Of a stretch of 64,000 bases of DNA, positions 23,652 to 32,634 are shown piece by piece. Where the stretch lies: NCBI GenBank assembly GCA_964531325.1, contig CAZHCW010000003.1:62001-126000 (forward strand), given 5' to 3'. The notes under the pieces are model-generated. The model did no database searches. It saw only the letters and a program-made list of their open reading frames with translations, and was not told the origin of the DNA. Numbering within the stretch: position 1 is the first letter of the stretch; each line of letters starts with the position of its first letter. Source of the stretch: UTCHB3 sp964531325. GTDB lineage: Bacteria > Bacteroidota > Ignavibacteria > Ignavibacteriales > Ignavibacteriaceae. Position numbers and translations under genes: made by a program.

Positions 23652-23682
23652 CCACGGACCCGGCAGCGTGCCCGGTCCGTGG
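23652..23682. terminator. GC-rich perfect hairpin between WG-repeat and OmpA-family genes
   Basis: Arms CCACGGACC (652-660) and GGTCCGTGG (674-682) pair outside a C/C mismatch, with a second stem GGCA/TGCC and a GCG loop. This strong hairpin lies about 100 bp beyond the stop of the leftward WG-repeat gene and 126 bp before the OmpA-family start. It lacks a good T tract on either strand, so attenuation or mRNA protection is as likely as termination. Confidence 0.45.
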
Positions 23683-23781
23683 TCCGGTGTTTTACTACTT
23701 TATAAGCAGAAGTTTAAGCGTCTGTGTTTGCTTTCCAACCTTTACTTTCGCGGATTTGTCAAGTGTCCGCTGAAGCAACCA

Positions 23782-25770
23782 TCATTTACCAAAATGAATC
23801 GGCACGGTCGAGTACACAACCATTCCATCACGGGTCATGAACGCGCATCTCTCTTCTCCACCGCCCAGGAAAACAAACATCAGATAGGTGTTGTTGCCTG
23901 AGTTTTTCTCAAGGTTGTATATCCTCCTCCCGTTCTCATACCCGCTACTCTCCACGGTAAAATGGTAGTAACGGGTTGAAATGCTGTTTTGCGTTACTTT
24001 GATGGAGACAGGGTCATCAAGTTCCTGAGATTGCTGGCCCTTAACCGGGATTGAATAAGGCGAATCGATCACATGGTAGTATTCCAGATCGTATGTACCC
24101 GAAAGTGTGTTGCCGTTGAACTCCGGTCTCTCAGCCCAGGGATCAGAGTAGTAATTATCCTGTCCTATAACTTTTCCTTGCAGGTCGATTATGTACTTTT
24201 TCTTCCCTATCTTAACTATCGCCTCTCCGGAATTGAAGGTATTCGCTTCGTCGAAATCAAATGGGATCTTTGTCACCCCCGTTTTATCGATATAACCCCA
24301 TTTGCCGTTCTTCTTCACAGGGCAGAGACCCTGTGAAAACGAGTACGCTCCAACTTCATCATAAATGAATGGTACGGTTTCTTTATAGGTTTCCAGACTG
24401 TAGAACCCCCATTTCCCGTCTTTCATTACCGGGAGCATCTCTTCCCCCTTTATCCCGACCTTGTCATACACAAAATCCGAATACAAGTCCCCCGTGTAGG
24501 CATCTTTAAGTGCGATCTTTCCGTTAGGCCCCTTGTGATTTTCAAGGTACACATCACGGACAAGATATTCTTTTCCGTCCTTATCTATAAAAAATTTCAG
24601 ATAGAGTGTCTGAACGAATCCAAATTCTTCCGGAACCGTGAACTGCCATGGCACATCCGGCAGGCTGTGATAAACCCTTTTGCCAAGTGTTTTTTGTTTT
24701 TCATGGTAGAGGAAATATTTGTCCCCTTCTTTCATAAATGTGCCCACCGGGATGGTCCAGGAAAAGTCGTACCCGGCGGGAATTATCTCTTTCCCATCCG
24801 TTCCGTATATACCGTATTTACTTTTCTTCTGAACGATCACAAAATCACCCTTCGACTCGTTAATATTTGTCCAGCCGGCTTTTATTACTTCTTTCCCTTT
24901 CATGTCGATAACCCCTTCACCGCCACCTTTTCCATCATTGACGACAAAGAGGTCTTTCTGTAGCCACCGGATGATCCTGTATTTTGTTTTCAAAAGAACC
25001 TTCCCGTCCCTCGACTTAACAGTGGTACCCTCTTTCGTATCTTCAATAAGGTATTTAGTCTGATATGGGAACCGTATCGGATTAACATATTTCTTTGCAG
25101 GGGTTACCTCCTTCCCCTTCAGGTCGATCAGGCAAAATGTACTGTCCTGCTTCTGCACCCAGGCGCAGCCATCAATGAAACTTCGTGCGTTCCTGTAAAC
25201 CGGTTTTATTGCAATTTCTCCTTTAGTGTTCACGAATCCGAATTGCCTGTTGATGCTGAACCATGACATCCCCTCCCGGAACCCCTCAATATAGTCGAAT
25301 GGACCTGCTATCTCTTTTCCTGAAGCGCCGATCAGGTAATATCTGTTATCCCTGTATCCGATCCCAACTCCGCCTATTAGTTTTCCAAGAGTCTGGTACT
25401 CTTTCTCGCTTACCCTCTCACCCTTCTTGTTTATGTAGAATGAACCGGTTTTGGGGAGTTTAACCGCAGCAAGCCCCTCGCTGAAGTCACCTGCCTTCTC
25501 ATAAGAGGTATTTATCACCGGATTCCCTGTCAAGTCTATATACTTGTAAGAGCCAAACTGATTTACCACCGCAAGCCCTTCGTTAAAGAACCAGGCTTCA
25601 TCGAACTCGGGATTAAACGACCGGTTACCGTCTCTGTCCCGATATATCCATTTTTTGTCTTTTTGCACATAAGTGGGGATCGGCCCATCGTATGGTTTTT
25701 GGGCTTCAAGTGAGGTGAAGATGATGACACAAAAAAGAGTAAATAGTTTAAAACGATAGAAGGAAGGCAT
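23782..25770 (-). CDS. Exported WG-repeat protein
   Basis: From the ATG at 25768-25770 this is a 662-aa protein with a signal peptide (MPSFYRFKLFTLFCVIIFTS, then LEAQ). The frame continues 14 codons upstream to a TTG, but a GGAGAG ribosome-binding site lies just before this ATG. Nearly the whole chain is made of WG repeats, units like GKWGYIDKTGVTKIPFDFDE followed by F..G.A.VK, in two blocks (about 20-330 and 420-560), with a different C-terminal tail. WG repeats form beta-rich, propeller-like scaffolds; no enzyme motif or T9SS tail is present. It is probably periplasmic or surface-associated with a binding role. Confidence 0.82.
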   Translation of the reverse strand: MPSFYRFKLFTLFCVIIFTSLEAQKPYDGPIPTYVQKDKKWIYRDRDGNRSFNPEFDEAWFFNEGLAVVNQFGSYKYIDLTGNPVINTSYEKAGDFSEGLAAVKLPKTGSFYINKKGERVSEKEYQTLGKLIGGVGIGYRDNRYYLIGASGKEIAGPFDYIEGFREGMSWFSINRQFGFVNTKGEIAIKPVYRNARSFIDGCAWVQKQDSTFCLIDLKGKEVTPAKKYVNPIRFPYQTKYLIEDTKEGTTVKSRDGKVLLKTKYRIIRWLQKDLFVVNDGKGGGEGVIDMKGKEVIKAGWTNINESKGDFVIVQKKSKYGIYGTDGKEIIPAGYDFSWTIPVGTFMKEGDKYFLYHEKQKTLGKRVYHSLPDVPWQFTVPEEFGFVQTLYLKFFIDKDGKEYLVRDVYLENHKGPNGKIALKDAYTGDLYSDFVYDKVGIKGEEMLPVMKDGKWGFYSLETYKETVPFIYDEVGAYSFSQGLCPVKKNGKWGYIDKTGVTKIPFDFDEANTFNSGEAIVKIGKKKYIIDLQGKVIGQDNYYSDPWAERPEFNGNTLSGTYDLEYYHVIDSPYSIPVKGQQSQELDDPVSIKVTQNSISTRYYHFTVESSGYENGRRIYNLEKNSGNNTYLMFVFLGGGEERCAFMTRDGMVVYSTVPIHFGK

Positions 25771-26016
25771 AACTCTCCGACGATTAATATTGTTACAGTT
25801 TTTCAGTCGCAAATATATTAATAAACATATTTAATAGCAATGATATCTACAATCGGGCAGGCAGGAAAACATTTGATTTTAATAAAATAACAGGATAAAA
25901 TCCGGCAAAATTTTTAATTAATGACACTTTTTTTATTTAAAATAAAATGTGTAATTTGCGAATGCTGATACCGCAAATCCCTTGATTTGTAATTAATCAG
26001 ATTTATACAAGAATTT

Positions 26017-26301
26017 ATGGTGACAAAAATGAAAAATATCAAGTGTGTGTATTTCTCGTTTTTACAACTTTTACAATTGGGTGTTAAACCACTCCACTTC
26101 AGTTTTCACCCCCTCTCTCCAATAACCATGTCTAACATCATTCCCGGCTTCACTCAACCTGTTCCCAAACTGCTTTTACCTGAAATTAATCTCCTGGGGG
26201 TTTATGTTTTCCCTGATGAGATTTTTAAATATCACTTTCTTTCAGGTTGGGGCTTGGAAGTTTTTATAAACCGCAAAACTACTTTAATAACATTTTTTTA
26301 A
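26017..26301 (+). pseudogene. Possible 5' remnant of a further Asp-box paralogue in a 540-bp gap
   Basis: The region 25771-26311 holds no intact gene I can support. At 26017 a frame begins ATGGTGACAAAAATGAAAAA, resembling the start of the paralogue at 28410 (ATGGTGATTAAGATGAAGAA). The predicted start, MVTKMKNIKCVYFSFLQLLQ, then LGVKPL, lines up loosely with MVIKMKKLIFSLLCVSFPLI, then AQWVQLAP. After about 35 codons the likeness ends. It may be a decayed copy at the left edge of the tandem array, or simply leader sequence of the 26312 gene. Evidence is weak. Confidence 0.25.
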
Positions 26302-26311
26302 GGTGATTAAT

Positions 26312-28378
26312 ATGAAAAAACCAGCTTTTTTCTTTTTATTTCTTTCGTTTTCGTTGTTGGCACAATGGGTACAAATAGCACCGGCTCCAACCTCTTTTGA
26401 CCTTTCAACTGTCTGTGCACTCTCTTCCACCAAGGTACTGGTTGCAGGTAAAAGCGGCTTTATTGCACTCTCTACAGATCGTGGTATAAAATGGAAAACT
26501 ATGATATGGTCTGAAAAGAAGAACTTTTTAGATGGTGATTTTTGTGATGAAAACAACGGAATATTATCTGCTGACGGAAACATTCTTAAAACAATAGATG
26601 GCGGGGAAACATGGATCAGAATTTTTCAGACAGATGATGCCCATATAATTAAAGTCAGGATGTTTGATGCGCAAAATTACGCTGCAGTTTCCAATTCAAA
26701 TTATTTAATCCGCTCTACTAACGGGGGCGAAACATGGCAACGATCTTCCACTATCCCCGATGGCAAATTTCATTCTGCATCACTAAATAGCATGAATGAA
26801 ATGTATTTTCTAGCCGACACAAATTTCGTGGTGACAACCGATGGAGGTGAAACTTTCTCCACATGGTTAACCACCTACGAGCCATTGGGTGTCACAAAAT
26901 TTGATGTCGTTTATTTTTCAGACTCGCTACACGGTGTTGTTTCAAAAATGGGTGGAAGCGGAATCAGGACAACCGATGGTGGTCACACATGGGAACTTAT
27001 TGAGTTTCCGTCGATCTATTCCCCAAGAATTTATGGAATTTATGGCGTTAATAATAAGGTCATGATTACGGGTGAGTTCAGATTTGTATTAAAAACTTCT
27101 GATATTGGAAGTTCATGGAGTTCTTTCAGTCCGGCTCCAACTCAATTTTTGTACGATGTAACAAGTTTTGAAGAGACTCTATGGTATGCGGTTGGAAGTG
27201 GTGGTGTATTCCAAAGTTCGACCGATTTTGGGGTAACCTGGAACTATTTTCCACCTTCCACTACAGATAAAAGAATAAACAAAATTTTCTTCCTTAACGA
27301 AGAAGTTGGCTTTATCGCATATACCACAGGGCTCAAAAAAACCACCAACGGCGGCTACGACTGGATTGCTGTGAACGACAATCTTCCGACAATACCTTCA
27401 ATTCACTTTTTCGATGAGCAAAACGGACTCATTCTCGATTATCAGGCTATCTACAAAACAACAGATGGAGGGGTAACACTTTCCACACCTGACAGTATTT
27501 ATAGCAATGCGGTTTTTTGTGTTACTCCAAATGAAAAAGTGTTTATTGCGGGATCCTCCGGGACCATGAAAATGTCCACTGATCGTGGAGTTACCTGGAC
27601 AAATAAGACAACCAATACCACAAAAAGGATAAGAAGCATCTACTTTCTTGATTCTTCGATTGGTTTTTTTGTTGCTAATGGCCAAATAGGGAAAACTACC
27701 AATGGTGGAGATACCTGGGTTGTTACAACCACCTCGGCAAATCAATATCTTCAAAATTTTATTTTTTATAATCAGACGGAAGGTATTGGTATCGAAGACA
27801 AAAAAATCTTCACCACTTCAGATGGTGGGATAAATTGGGTACTGGTTAAAACGGCAGAAAATTTTAACAGAACTATTGTGAGAGATGGAGATCAAGACGC
27901 AATTATTTGCAGCTACATCGGTCAGATATTGCGTAGCAGTGACCGTGGAATGAACTGGCGGATGGAAGTACCAATTACTACCGTTAGCTTAACCGATATA
28001 TTCAGAACCACAGCCGGTACGGTATTTATTTCCGGCGATAAGGGAACTGTATTAAAGGAATCAGAAGGCACCAACATCTTTGTCGGTATCAATGATGAAA
28101 GCCAAATTCTTCCTGAAAACTTCTCCCTTCCCCAAAACTTTCCTAATCCGTTTAATCCTGAAACAGTCATAAGGTTTGCACTCCCTTCATCGGGTTATGT
28201 TAAAGGAGTTGTATATGATATCCTTGGAAGAGAGGTAACAACCCTTCTAAACGGAGAGATGAATTCCGGGAATCATGAAGTTAAGTTTGATGCAGTTGGT
28301 TTATCCTCGGGTGTTTATTTCTTCCGGCTTGAGTCAGGAAAATATTCATCGGCGATAAAGATGATAGTAAATAAATGA
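26312..28378 (+). CDS. T9SS Asp-box propeller protein, array member 1 (type A1)
   Basis: This 688-aa protein starts at the ATG at 26312, preceded by AGGTGA at 26301-26306; the frame opens 9 nt earlier at a GTG. It has a signal peptide (KKPAFFFLFLSFSLLAQ) and then 13 Asp-box motifs, from STDRGIKW and TIDGGETW to TSDGGINW and SSDRGMNW, as in Ycf48/BNR propellers. The C-terminal T9SS domain is LPQNFPNPFNPETVIRFALP to YSSAIKMIVNK. Motif order and spacing match the next gene, so these are tandem duplicates. No catalytic residues are evident; a surface binding or scaffold role is inferred. It is the first complete gene of the six-gene array. Confidence 0.85.
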   Translation: MKKPAFFFLFLSFSLLAQWVQIAPAPTSFDLSTVCALSSTKVLVAGKSGFIALSTDRGIKWKTMIWSEKKNFLDGDFCDENNGILSADGNILKTIDGGETWIRIFQTDDAHIIKVRMFDAQNYAAVSNSNYLIRSTNGGETWQRSSTIPDGKFHSASLNSMNEMYFLADTNFVVTTDGGETFSTWLTTYEPLGVTKFDVVYFSDSLHGVVSKMGGSGIRTTDGGHTWELIEFPSIYSPRIYGIYGVNNKVMITGEFRFVLKTSDIGSSWSSFSPAPTQFLYDVTSFEETLWYAVGSGGVFQSSTDFGVTWNYFPPSTTDKRINKIFFLNEEVGFIAYTTGLKKTTNGGYDWIAVNDNLPTIPSIHFFDEQNGLILDYQAIYKTTDGGVTLSTPDSIYSNAVFCVTPNEKVFIAGSSGTMKMSTDRGVTWTNKTTNTTKRIRSIYFLDSSIGFFVANGQIGKTTNGGDTWVVTTTSANQYLQNFIFYNQTEGIGIEDKKIFTTSDGGINWVLVKTAENFNRTIVRDGDQDAIICSYIGQILRSSDRGMNWRMEVPITTVSLTDIFRTTAGTVFISGDKGTVLKESEGTNIFVGINDESQILPENFSLPQNFPNPFNPETVIRFALPSSGYVKGVVYDILGREVTTLLNGEMNSGNHEVKFDAVGLSSGVYFFRLESGKYSSAIKMIVNK

Positions 28379-28421
28379 AATCCGCAAAGCTATTTTAAAA
28401 GCACATTAAATGGTGATTAAG

Positions 28422-30491
28422 ATGAAGAAATTAATTTTCTCTTTGTTATGCGTCTCGTTCCCGTTAATTGCTCAATGGGTACAATTAGCACCGGCTCCGA
28501 CTTCCTACAATCTAACGACTGTATGCGCTCTTTCGTCAAACAGGGTTTTGGTTGCCGGGCAATCCGGATTTATTGGTATTACCACAGATAATGGTCAATC
28601 GTGGCTGACGAAGATATGGGCTACCAGACAGGATTTTCTGGATGGTGATTTTTGCAATGAAAACACCGGTTTACTTGCCTCGGAGGGTGACATTCTTAAA
28701 ACTATTGATGGGGGTGATACCTGGATCAAAGTGTTTCATATAGAAAATGCCAACATCATTAAAGTCAGGATGTTTGATGATCTGAATTGTGTCGCAATCA
28801 CCAATTCTAATTATTTGGTCAGGTCTTTTAATGGTGGTGAAACATGGCAAATTTCTAATTCAGCTACAAACCTGAGTTTTCACGCTGCATCAATCCTCAG
28901 TATGAATAGTATATTTCTGCTTGCAGACACTACCCTTGTTGTAACCTCTGATGGAGGTCAATCTTTTTCCAGTTCGCCCACTCAATTACCTCCTATTGGG
29001 TTTATAAAATTTAAAGTAATCCACTTTTCTGATTCGCTACACGGGATCGTCTCCTACAACGGTGGAGCCGGTATTCGGACGACAGACGGTGGTCTTACCT
29101 GGGAACAGGTTACAATGCCTTCGATATACATACCTTTCATCAATGGTGTCTATGGTTTAAATCAAAGAGCAATGATAGTTGGTGAATTCCGATATGTTCT
29201 GAAAACAACCGACATCGGTACTACATGGGGTTCTTTTACACCAGGTCCCGAAAAAACTCTGTTGGATGTAACAGCTTATGATGAAACCAACTGGTTTGCA
29301 GTTGGTGAAGCAGGTGCATTCCAGAGCTCAAGTGATTTTGGTGCTACCTGGCATTACCGGCAATCATCTACAACAGATAAAAACATCATGAATATGGTTT
29401 TTCTGGATGACTCTACCGGTTTAATTGGATACGGACGCGGTTTAAGCAAAACCACAAATGGCGGTTACGACTGGAGTGTGGTGAACTCAACCTTGCCGTT
29501 GGGATATGAAATGTATTTTATCGACAAACAGCATGGATGTTTTATCGCATCAGACTCAATCTTCAGGACCACGGATGGAGGAGTTACCTTCTCGCCACGA
29601 ACTTATTCTTTCTATGGCTCTGCTGCTGTATATGCGGCTCCAAACGGAAAGGTTTTTGTTGGAGGGCAGAGTGGACGATTGATAGTAAGTTTGGATAGTG
29701 GAGCAACCTGGTCCCAGTTGACCTCCCATGTTACCACAACTATTAGCACCATCCATTTTCTCGATTCTCTTGTGGGTTACTTTGTAGCCAGTAATGTTAT
29801 CGGGAAAACCACTGATGGCGGTGAAACATGGGGTGTATCACAATTCTCTTCACCTCAAGGTTTGTACAAATTCTTCTTTTTCGACCAATTTGATGGAATC
29901 GGTTTTAGGGAAACCATGGCTTACATTACCAGAGATGGCGGAATGAGCTGGAGTCTCGCCTTTACTGCACCGTTCACCCTGAGAGATCTAATTCAGGATG
30001 GGGAGGACGGAGCGATAGCATGTGGTTTAAATGGACAGGTCTTCACAAGCCAAAACCGGGGCACGAACTGGCAAGTTAATGACCCGGTTACAAGTGTCCA
30101 TCTAAGGATAATGGGCAGGACTCCTGATGGAACAGTGTTTATAGGTGGAGATAAAGGCACAGTCATCAAGGAGTCGGGTGAGAGTAATATATTTGTCGGT
30201 ATTCACGCAGAAGCTATCGAAACTCCTGAAACCTTCTCCCTCTCCCAAAACTACCCAAACCCCTTCAACCCGGAGACAGTTATCAGGTTTGCTATTCCCG
30301 AAACAGGCTTTGTTAAAGGTGTAGTTTACGACATACTTGGAAGAGAGGTTGCTACGCTTCTAAATGGGGAGATGAATTCCGGGAGTCATGAAGTTAAGTT
30401 TGAAGCCAAGGGGATTGCATCCGGAATTTATTTTTTCAGACTGGAGTCTGGGAAATATTCATCGGCGATTAAGATGATTGTAAATAAATAG
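28422..30491 (+). CDS. T9SS Asp-box propeller protein, array member 2 (type A1')
   Basis: This 689-aa protein starts at the ATG at 28422 by analogy with member 1; GGTGA lies at 28412-28416, and an in-frame ATG at 28410 is the alternative. It has a signal peptide (KKLIFSLLCVSFPLIAQ). The mature N-terminus WVQLAPAPTSYNLTTVCALS is nearly that of member 1, and 13 Asp-boxes stand in the same order (TTDNGQSW, TIDGGDTW, SFNGGETW, TTNGGYDW and SQNRGTNW). The T9SS tail is LSQNYPNPFNPETVIRFAIP. It follows member 1 after 43 bp and probably shares its transcript. Divergence is spread along the whole length, so this duplication is older than that of the A2/B pair downstream. Confidence 0.85.
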   Translation: MKKLIFSLLCVSFPLIAQWVQLAPAPTSYNLTTVCALSSNRVLVAGQSGFIGITTDNGQSWLTKIWATRQDFLDGDFCNENTGLLASEGDILKTIDGGDTWIKVFHIENANIIKVRMFDDLNCVAITNSNYLVRSFNGGETWQISNSATNLSFHAASILSMNSIFLLADTTLVVTSDGGQSFSSSPTQLPPIGFIKFKVIHFSDSLHGIVSYNGGAGIRTTDGGLTWEQVTMPSIYIPFINGVYGLNQRAMIVGEFRYVLKTTDIGTTWGSFTPGPEKTLLDVTAYDETNWFAVGEAGAFQSSSDFGATWHYRQSSTTDKNIMNMVFLDDSTGLIGYGRGLSKTTNGGYDWSVVNSTLPLGYEMYFIDKQHGCFIASDSIFRTTDGGVTFSPRTYSFYGSAAVYAAPNGKVFVGGQSGRLIVSLDSGATWSQLTSHVTTTISTIHFLDSLVGYFVASNVIGKTTDGGETWGVSQFSSPQGLYKFFFFDQFDGIGFRETMAYITRDGGMSWSLAFTAPFTLRDLIQDGEDGAIACGLNGQVFTSQNRGTNWQVNDPVTSVHLRIMGRTPDGTVFIGGDKGTVIKESGESNIFVGIHAEAIETPETFSLSQNYPNPFNPETVIRFAIPETGFVKGVVYDILGREVATLLNGEMNSGSHEVKFEAKGIASGIYFFRLESGKYSSAIKMIVNK

Positions 30492-30590
30492 TTTATAATG
30501 TTTAAAGGAGTGAAAGCTCATGAAAAAGTTGATAATTTCTTTTATTTTTTTAACATCAATCACCTTTTCACAGATTGAATGGGAGATACT
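30462..30590 (+). repeat. 129-bp identical direct repeat, copy 1 (marks the 3,435-bp duplication)
   Basis: This segment covers the last codons of member 2, the intergenic ribosome-binding site and the first 71 bp of member 3. It is identical base for base to 33897-34025, the junction between members 4 and 5. The offset, 3,435 bp, is exactly one A2+B gene pair, so unequal recombination across this repeat, or an earlier form of it, could produce the tandem duplication. Confidence 0.85.
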
Positions 30591-32634
30591 GAACCCAAGC
30601 CCCACATACGCGGATATCTATGACTCATGGGTTTTTGATGATTACACTGTTATAATTGTGGGTAAATCCGGTTTATGTTTGAGAACCACTGATGCAGGTG
30701 AAACATGGAATAAATGTAATATCAACAGTATCTCCAGTTTTAGGGATGTTCACTTTGTGAACTCAAATATCGGGTATCTATTGAATGACCATGATAAATT
30801 ATTCAAAACGGTTGATGGTGGGGTAACATGGTCGGAGCATGCAAACCTTTGGGACTTTTCCGGTGCTATTTATTTTAGAGATGAGAACAATGGTTATGTA
30901 TCCACGCAAGATTACCTTTTTGCTACCTCAAACGGGGGTAACACCTGGCAAGGGTTATTAAATTCTACCGTTTACAAAGTTAAATTCAAAGGAAATACAG
31001 GATATTTTTCCACCGAACTCGATGTAGTGCGTCCTGGTGGTAAACTTCTTAAAACCACCAACTTTGGAAATACCTGGGAGACAATTTATTCAGTAGAGGG
31101 CAAATCGCTTTATGATTTTGATGTAAATTCTCAAGGGGTTATCATTGGCGTATCAGGAAGTTACATCGCACGCACTCAAAACAACGGTGGTATTTGGACA
31201 TTTTATCAGTACCCCGGCAAGTCCTTCAATGAAGTCCATTTTCTGAATGACACAACCGTGGTTATCGCGGGTTCTATTTCAATTATAAGTAATAACACGG
31301 GCGAAGACTGGACCACGATCAGTGATAACAAATATATGAGAAGTACTGGCAGCGGAGTTAACAATAGTTTTATTTTTGGTTCCGAGGGTTTGATCATGAG
31401 ATCTACCGATAATGGGAATTCTTGGACAGAGCTGTCAAAAAGGAATAATTATCAACCCAATAGCATTTTCTTCATGTCACCTGAAACCGCATTCTACACC
31501 GGTTATGATGTGACAGACGCAATGAGACCATTCTTGAAAAAAACTACCGATGGATGCTCAACATGGATGGATCTCCCCTGGCCACATTCTTCTGTGGCTG
31601 CCGTTGATATTGCTTTTACGGATGGTGGAAACAATGCTGTGGCAATAGCCCCAAAAGCCATCTATCGTTCAACAGATGGAGGAATGAATTGGTCAGAGGT
31701 TCCGGCGGGATTAAACTCTACATCCAACTTAAAAAAAATTGTTTTTGTTGACGACCTCTACGGCTACATCCTCGACTCAAATATAAATGTATTTAAAACC
31801 ACCAACGGAGGAGTTTCCTGGTCGAAAATTTATATGAATCTAAATACCAGTCTAAACCGAATCAAATTCCTTGACAGGCTAACCGGATTCCTCACTGGTA
31901 ACAGCTCGGCAATCTATAAAACCACAGACGGGGGATTGACCTGGAACATGAAAAATCAAGGCTACGGGTACCCCATTGTTGGACTCCACTTTTTTAACGA
32001 TATGGAGGGTTATGCTTTTACTTCTGGTAGCTTAACATATCCTGTCCGCAATGTATATTATACTTCCGATCGGGGTGAAACATGGAGTGAAAAAGATTCG
32101 ATGCCTGCATTTGGTTTAGTTGATTTTTTTAACAGACAAAACGGGATGGCATTAATCTCAGGCGGTTACGATGACCCCTCGATAACAATTGGAGTGTCGA
32201 GAGATGGTGGCGAATGGCAAAAAGAAGACCTTCCAATTCCATTGACAGGAACATTTATGAAGATGGCGGACCCTTCAACCGCGTATATCTTCGGACAGAA
32301 TGGCACAATTATCAGATTTAAGGATATGTCTTTCACTTCAATAGAAGAAGAAACCGGAGCAGAAATCATTAAAGACTTCTCCCTCTCCCAAAACTACCCA
32401 AACCCCTTTAACCCGGAGACAGTCATCAAGTTTTCTCTTCCGGAAGCTGGATTCGTAAAAGGAATGGTTTATGACATCCTTGGAAGAGAAGTTCGTACAC
32501 TTATAAATGGAGAGATGAACCCCGGAAATCATGAAGTAAAGTTTGATGCTGTTGGATTCTCCTCGGGTGTTTATTTCTTCCGGCTTGAGACAGGGAAAAA
32601 CACAAGCAACATAAAAATGATTTTGACAAAATGA
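30520..32634 (+). CDS. T9SS Asp-box propeller protein, array member 3 (type A2)
   Basis: This 704-aa protein starts at ATG 30520 after a good AAAGGAG site. It has a signal peptide (MKKLIISFIFLTSITFSQ), a mature start IEWEILNPSPTYADIY, and about 13 Asp-boxes, several degenerate (TQNNGGIW, TTDGCSTW). The tail is a T9SS domain ending KNTSNIKMILTK. Its first 71 coding bases and the 58 bp upstream are identical to those of member 5, while the middle is diverged. Its sorting domain is instead identical in DNA to that of its neighbour, member 4. The stop overlaps the start of member 4 (ATGA), so the two are translationally coupled. Confidence 0.85.
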   Translation: MKKLIISFIFLTSITFSQIEWEILNPSPTYADIYDSWVFDDYTVIIVGKSGLCLRTTDAGETWNKCNINSISSFRDVHFVNSNIGYLLNDHDKLFKTVDGGVTWSEHANLWDFSGAIYFRDENNGYVSTQDYLFATSNGGNTWQGLLNSTVYKVKFKGNTGYFSTELDVVRPGGKLLKTTNFGNTWETIYSVEGKSLYDFDVNSQGVIIGVSGSYIARTQNNGGIWTFYQYPGKSFNEVHFLNDTTVVIAGSISIISNNTGEDWTTISDNKYMRSTGSGVNNSFIFGSEGLIMRSTDNGNSWTELSKRNNYQPNSIFFMSPETAFYTGYDVTDAMRPFLKKTTDGCSTWMDLPWPHSSVAAVDIAFTDGGNNAVAIAPKAIYRSTDGGMNWSEVPAGLNSTSNLKKIVFVDDLYGYILDSNINVFKTTNGGVSWSKIYMNLNTSLNRIKFLDRLTGFLTGNSSAIYKTTDGGLTWNMKNQGYGYPIVGLHFFNDMEGYAFTSGSLTYPVRNVYYTSDRGETWSEKDSMPAFGLVDFFNRQNGMALISGGYDDPSITIGVSRDGGEWQKEDLPIPLTGTFMKMADPSTAYIFGQNGTIIRFKDMSFTSIEEETGAEIIKDFSLSQNYPNPFNPETVIKFSLPEAGFVKGMVYDILGREVRTLINGEMNPGNHEVKFDAVGFSSGVYFFRLETGKNTSNIKMILTK
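32374..32549 (+). repeat. 176-bp identical sorting-domain DNA shared by members 3 and 4
   Basis: The DNA for most of the T9SS type A domain of member 3 is identical to 33666-33841 in member 4. The A-type paralogue of member 3, member 5, has a clearly different version. Adjacent non-orthologous genes thus share a homogenised tail cassette. Confidence 0.85.
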
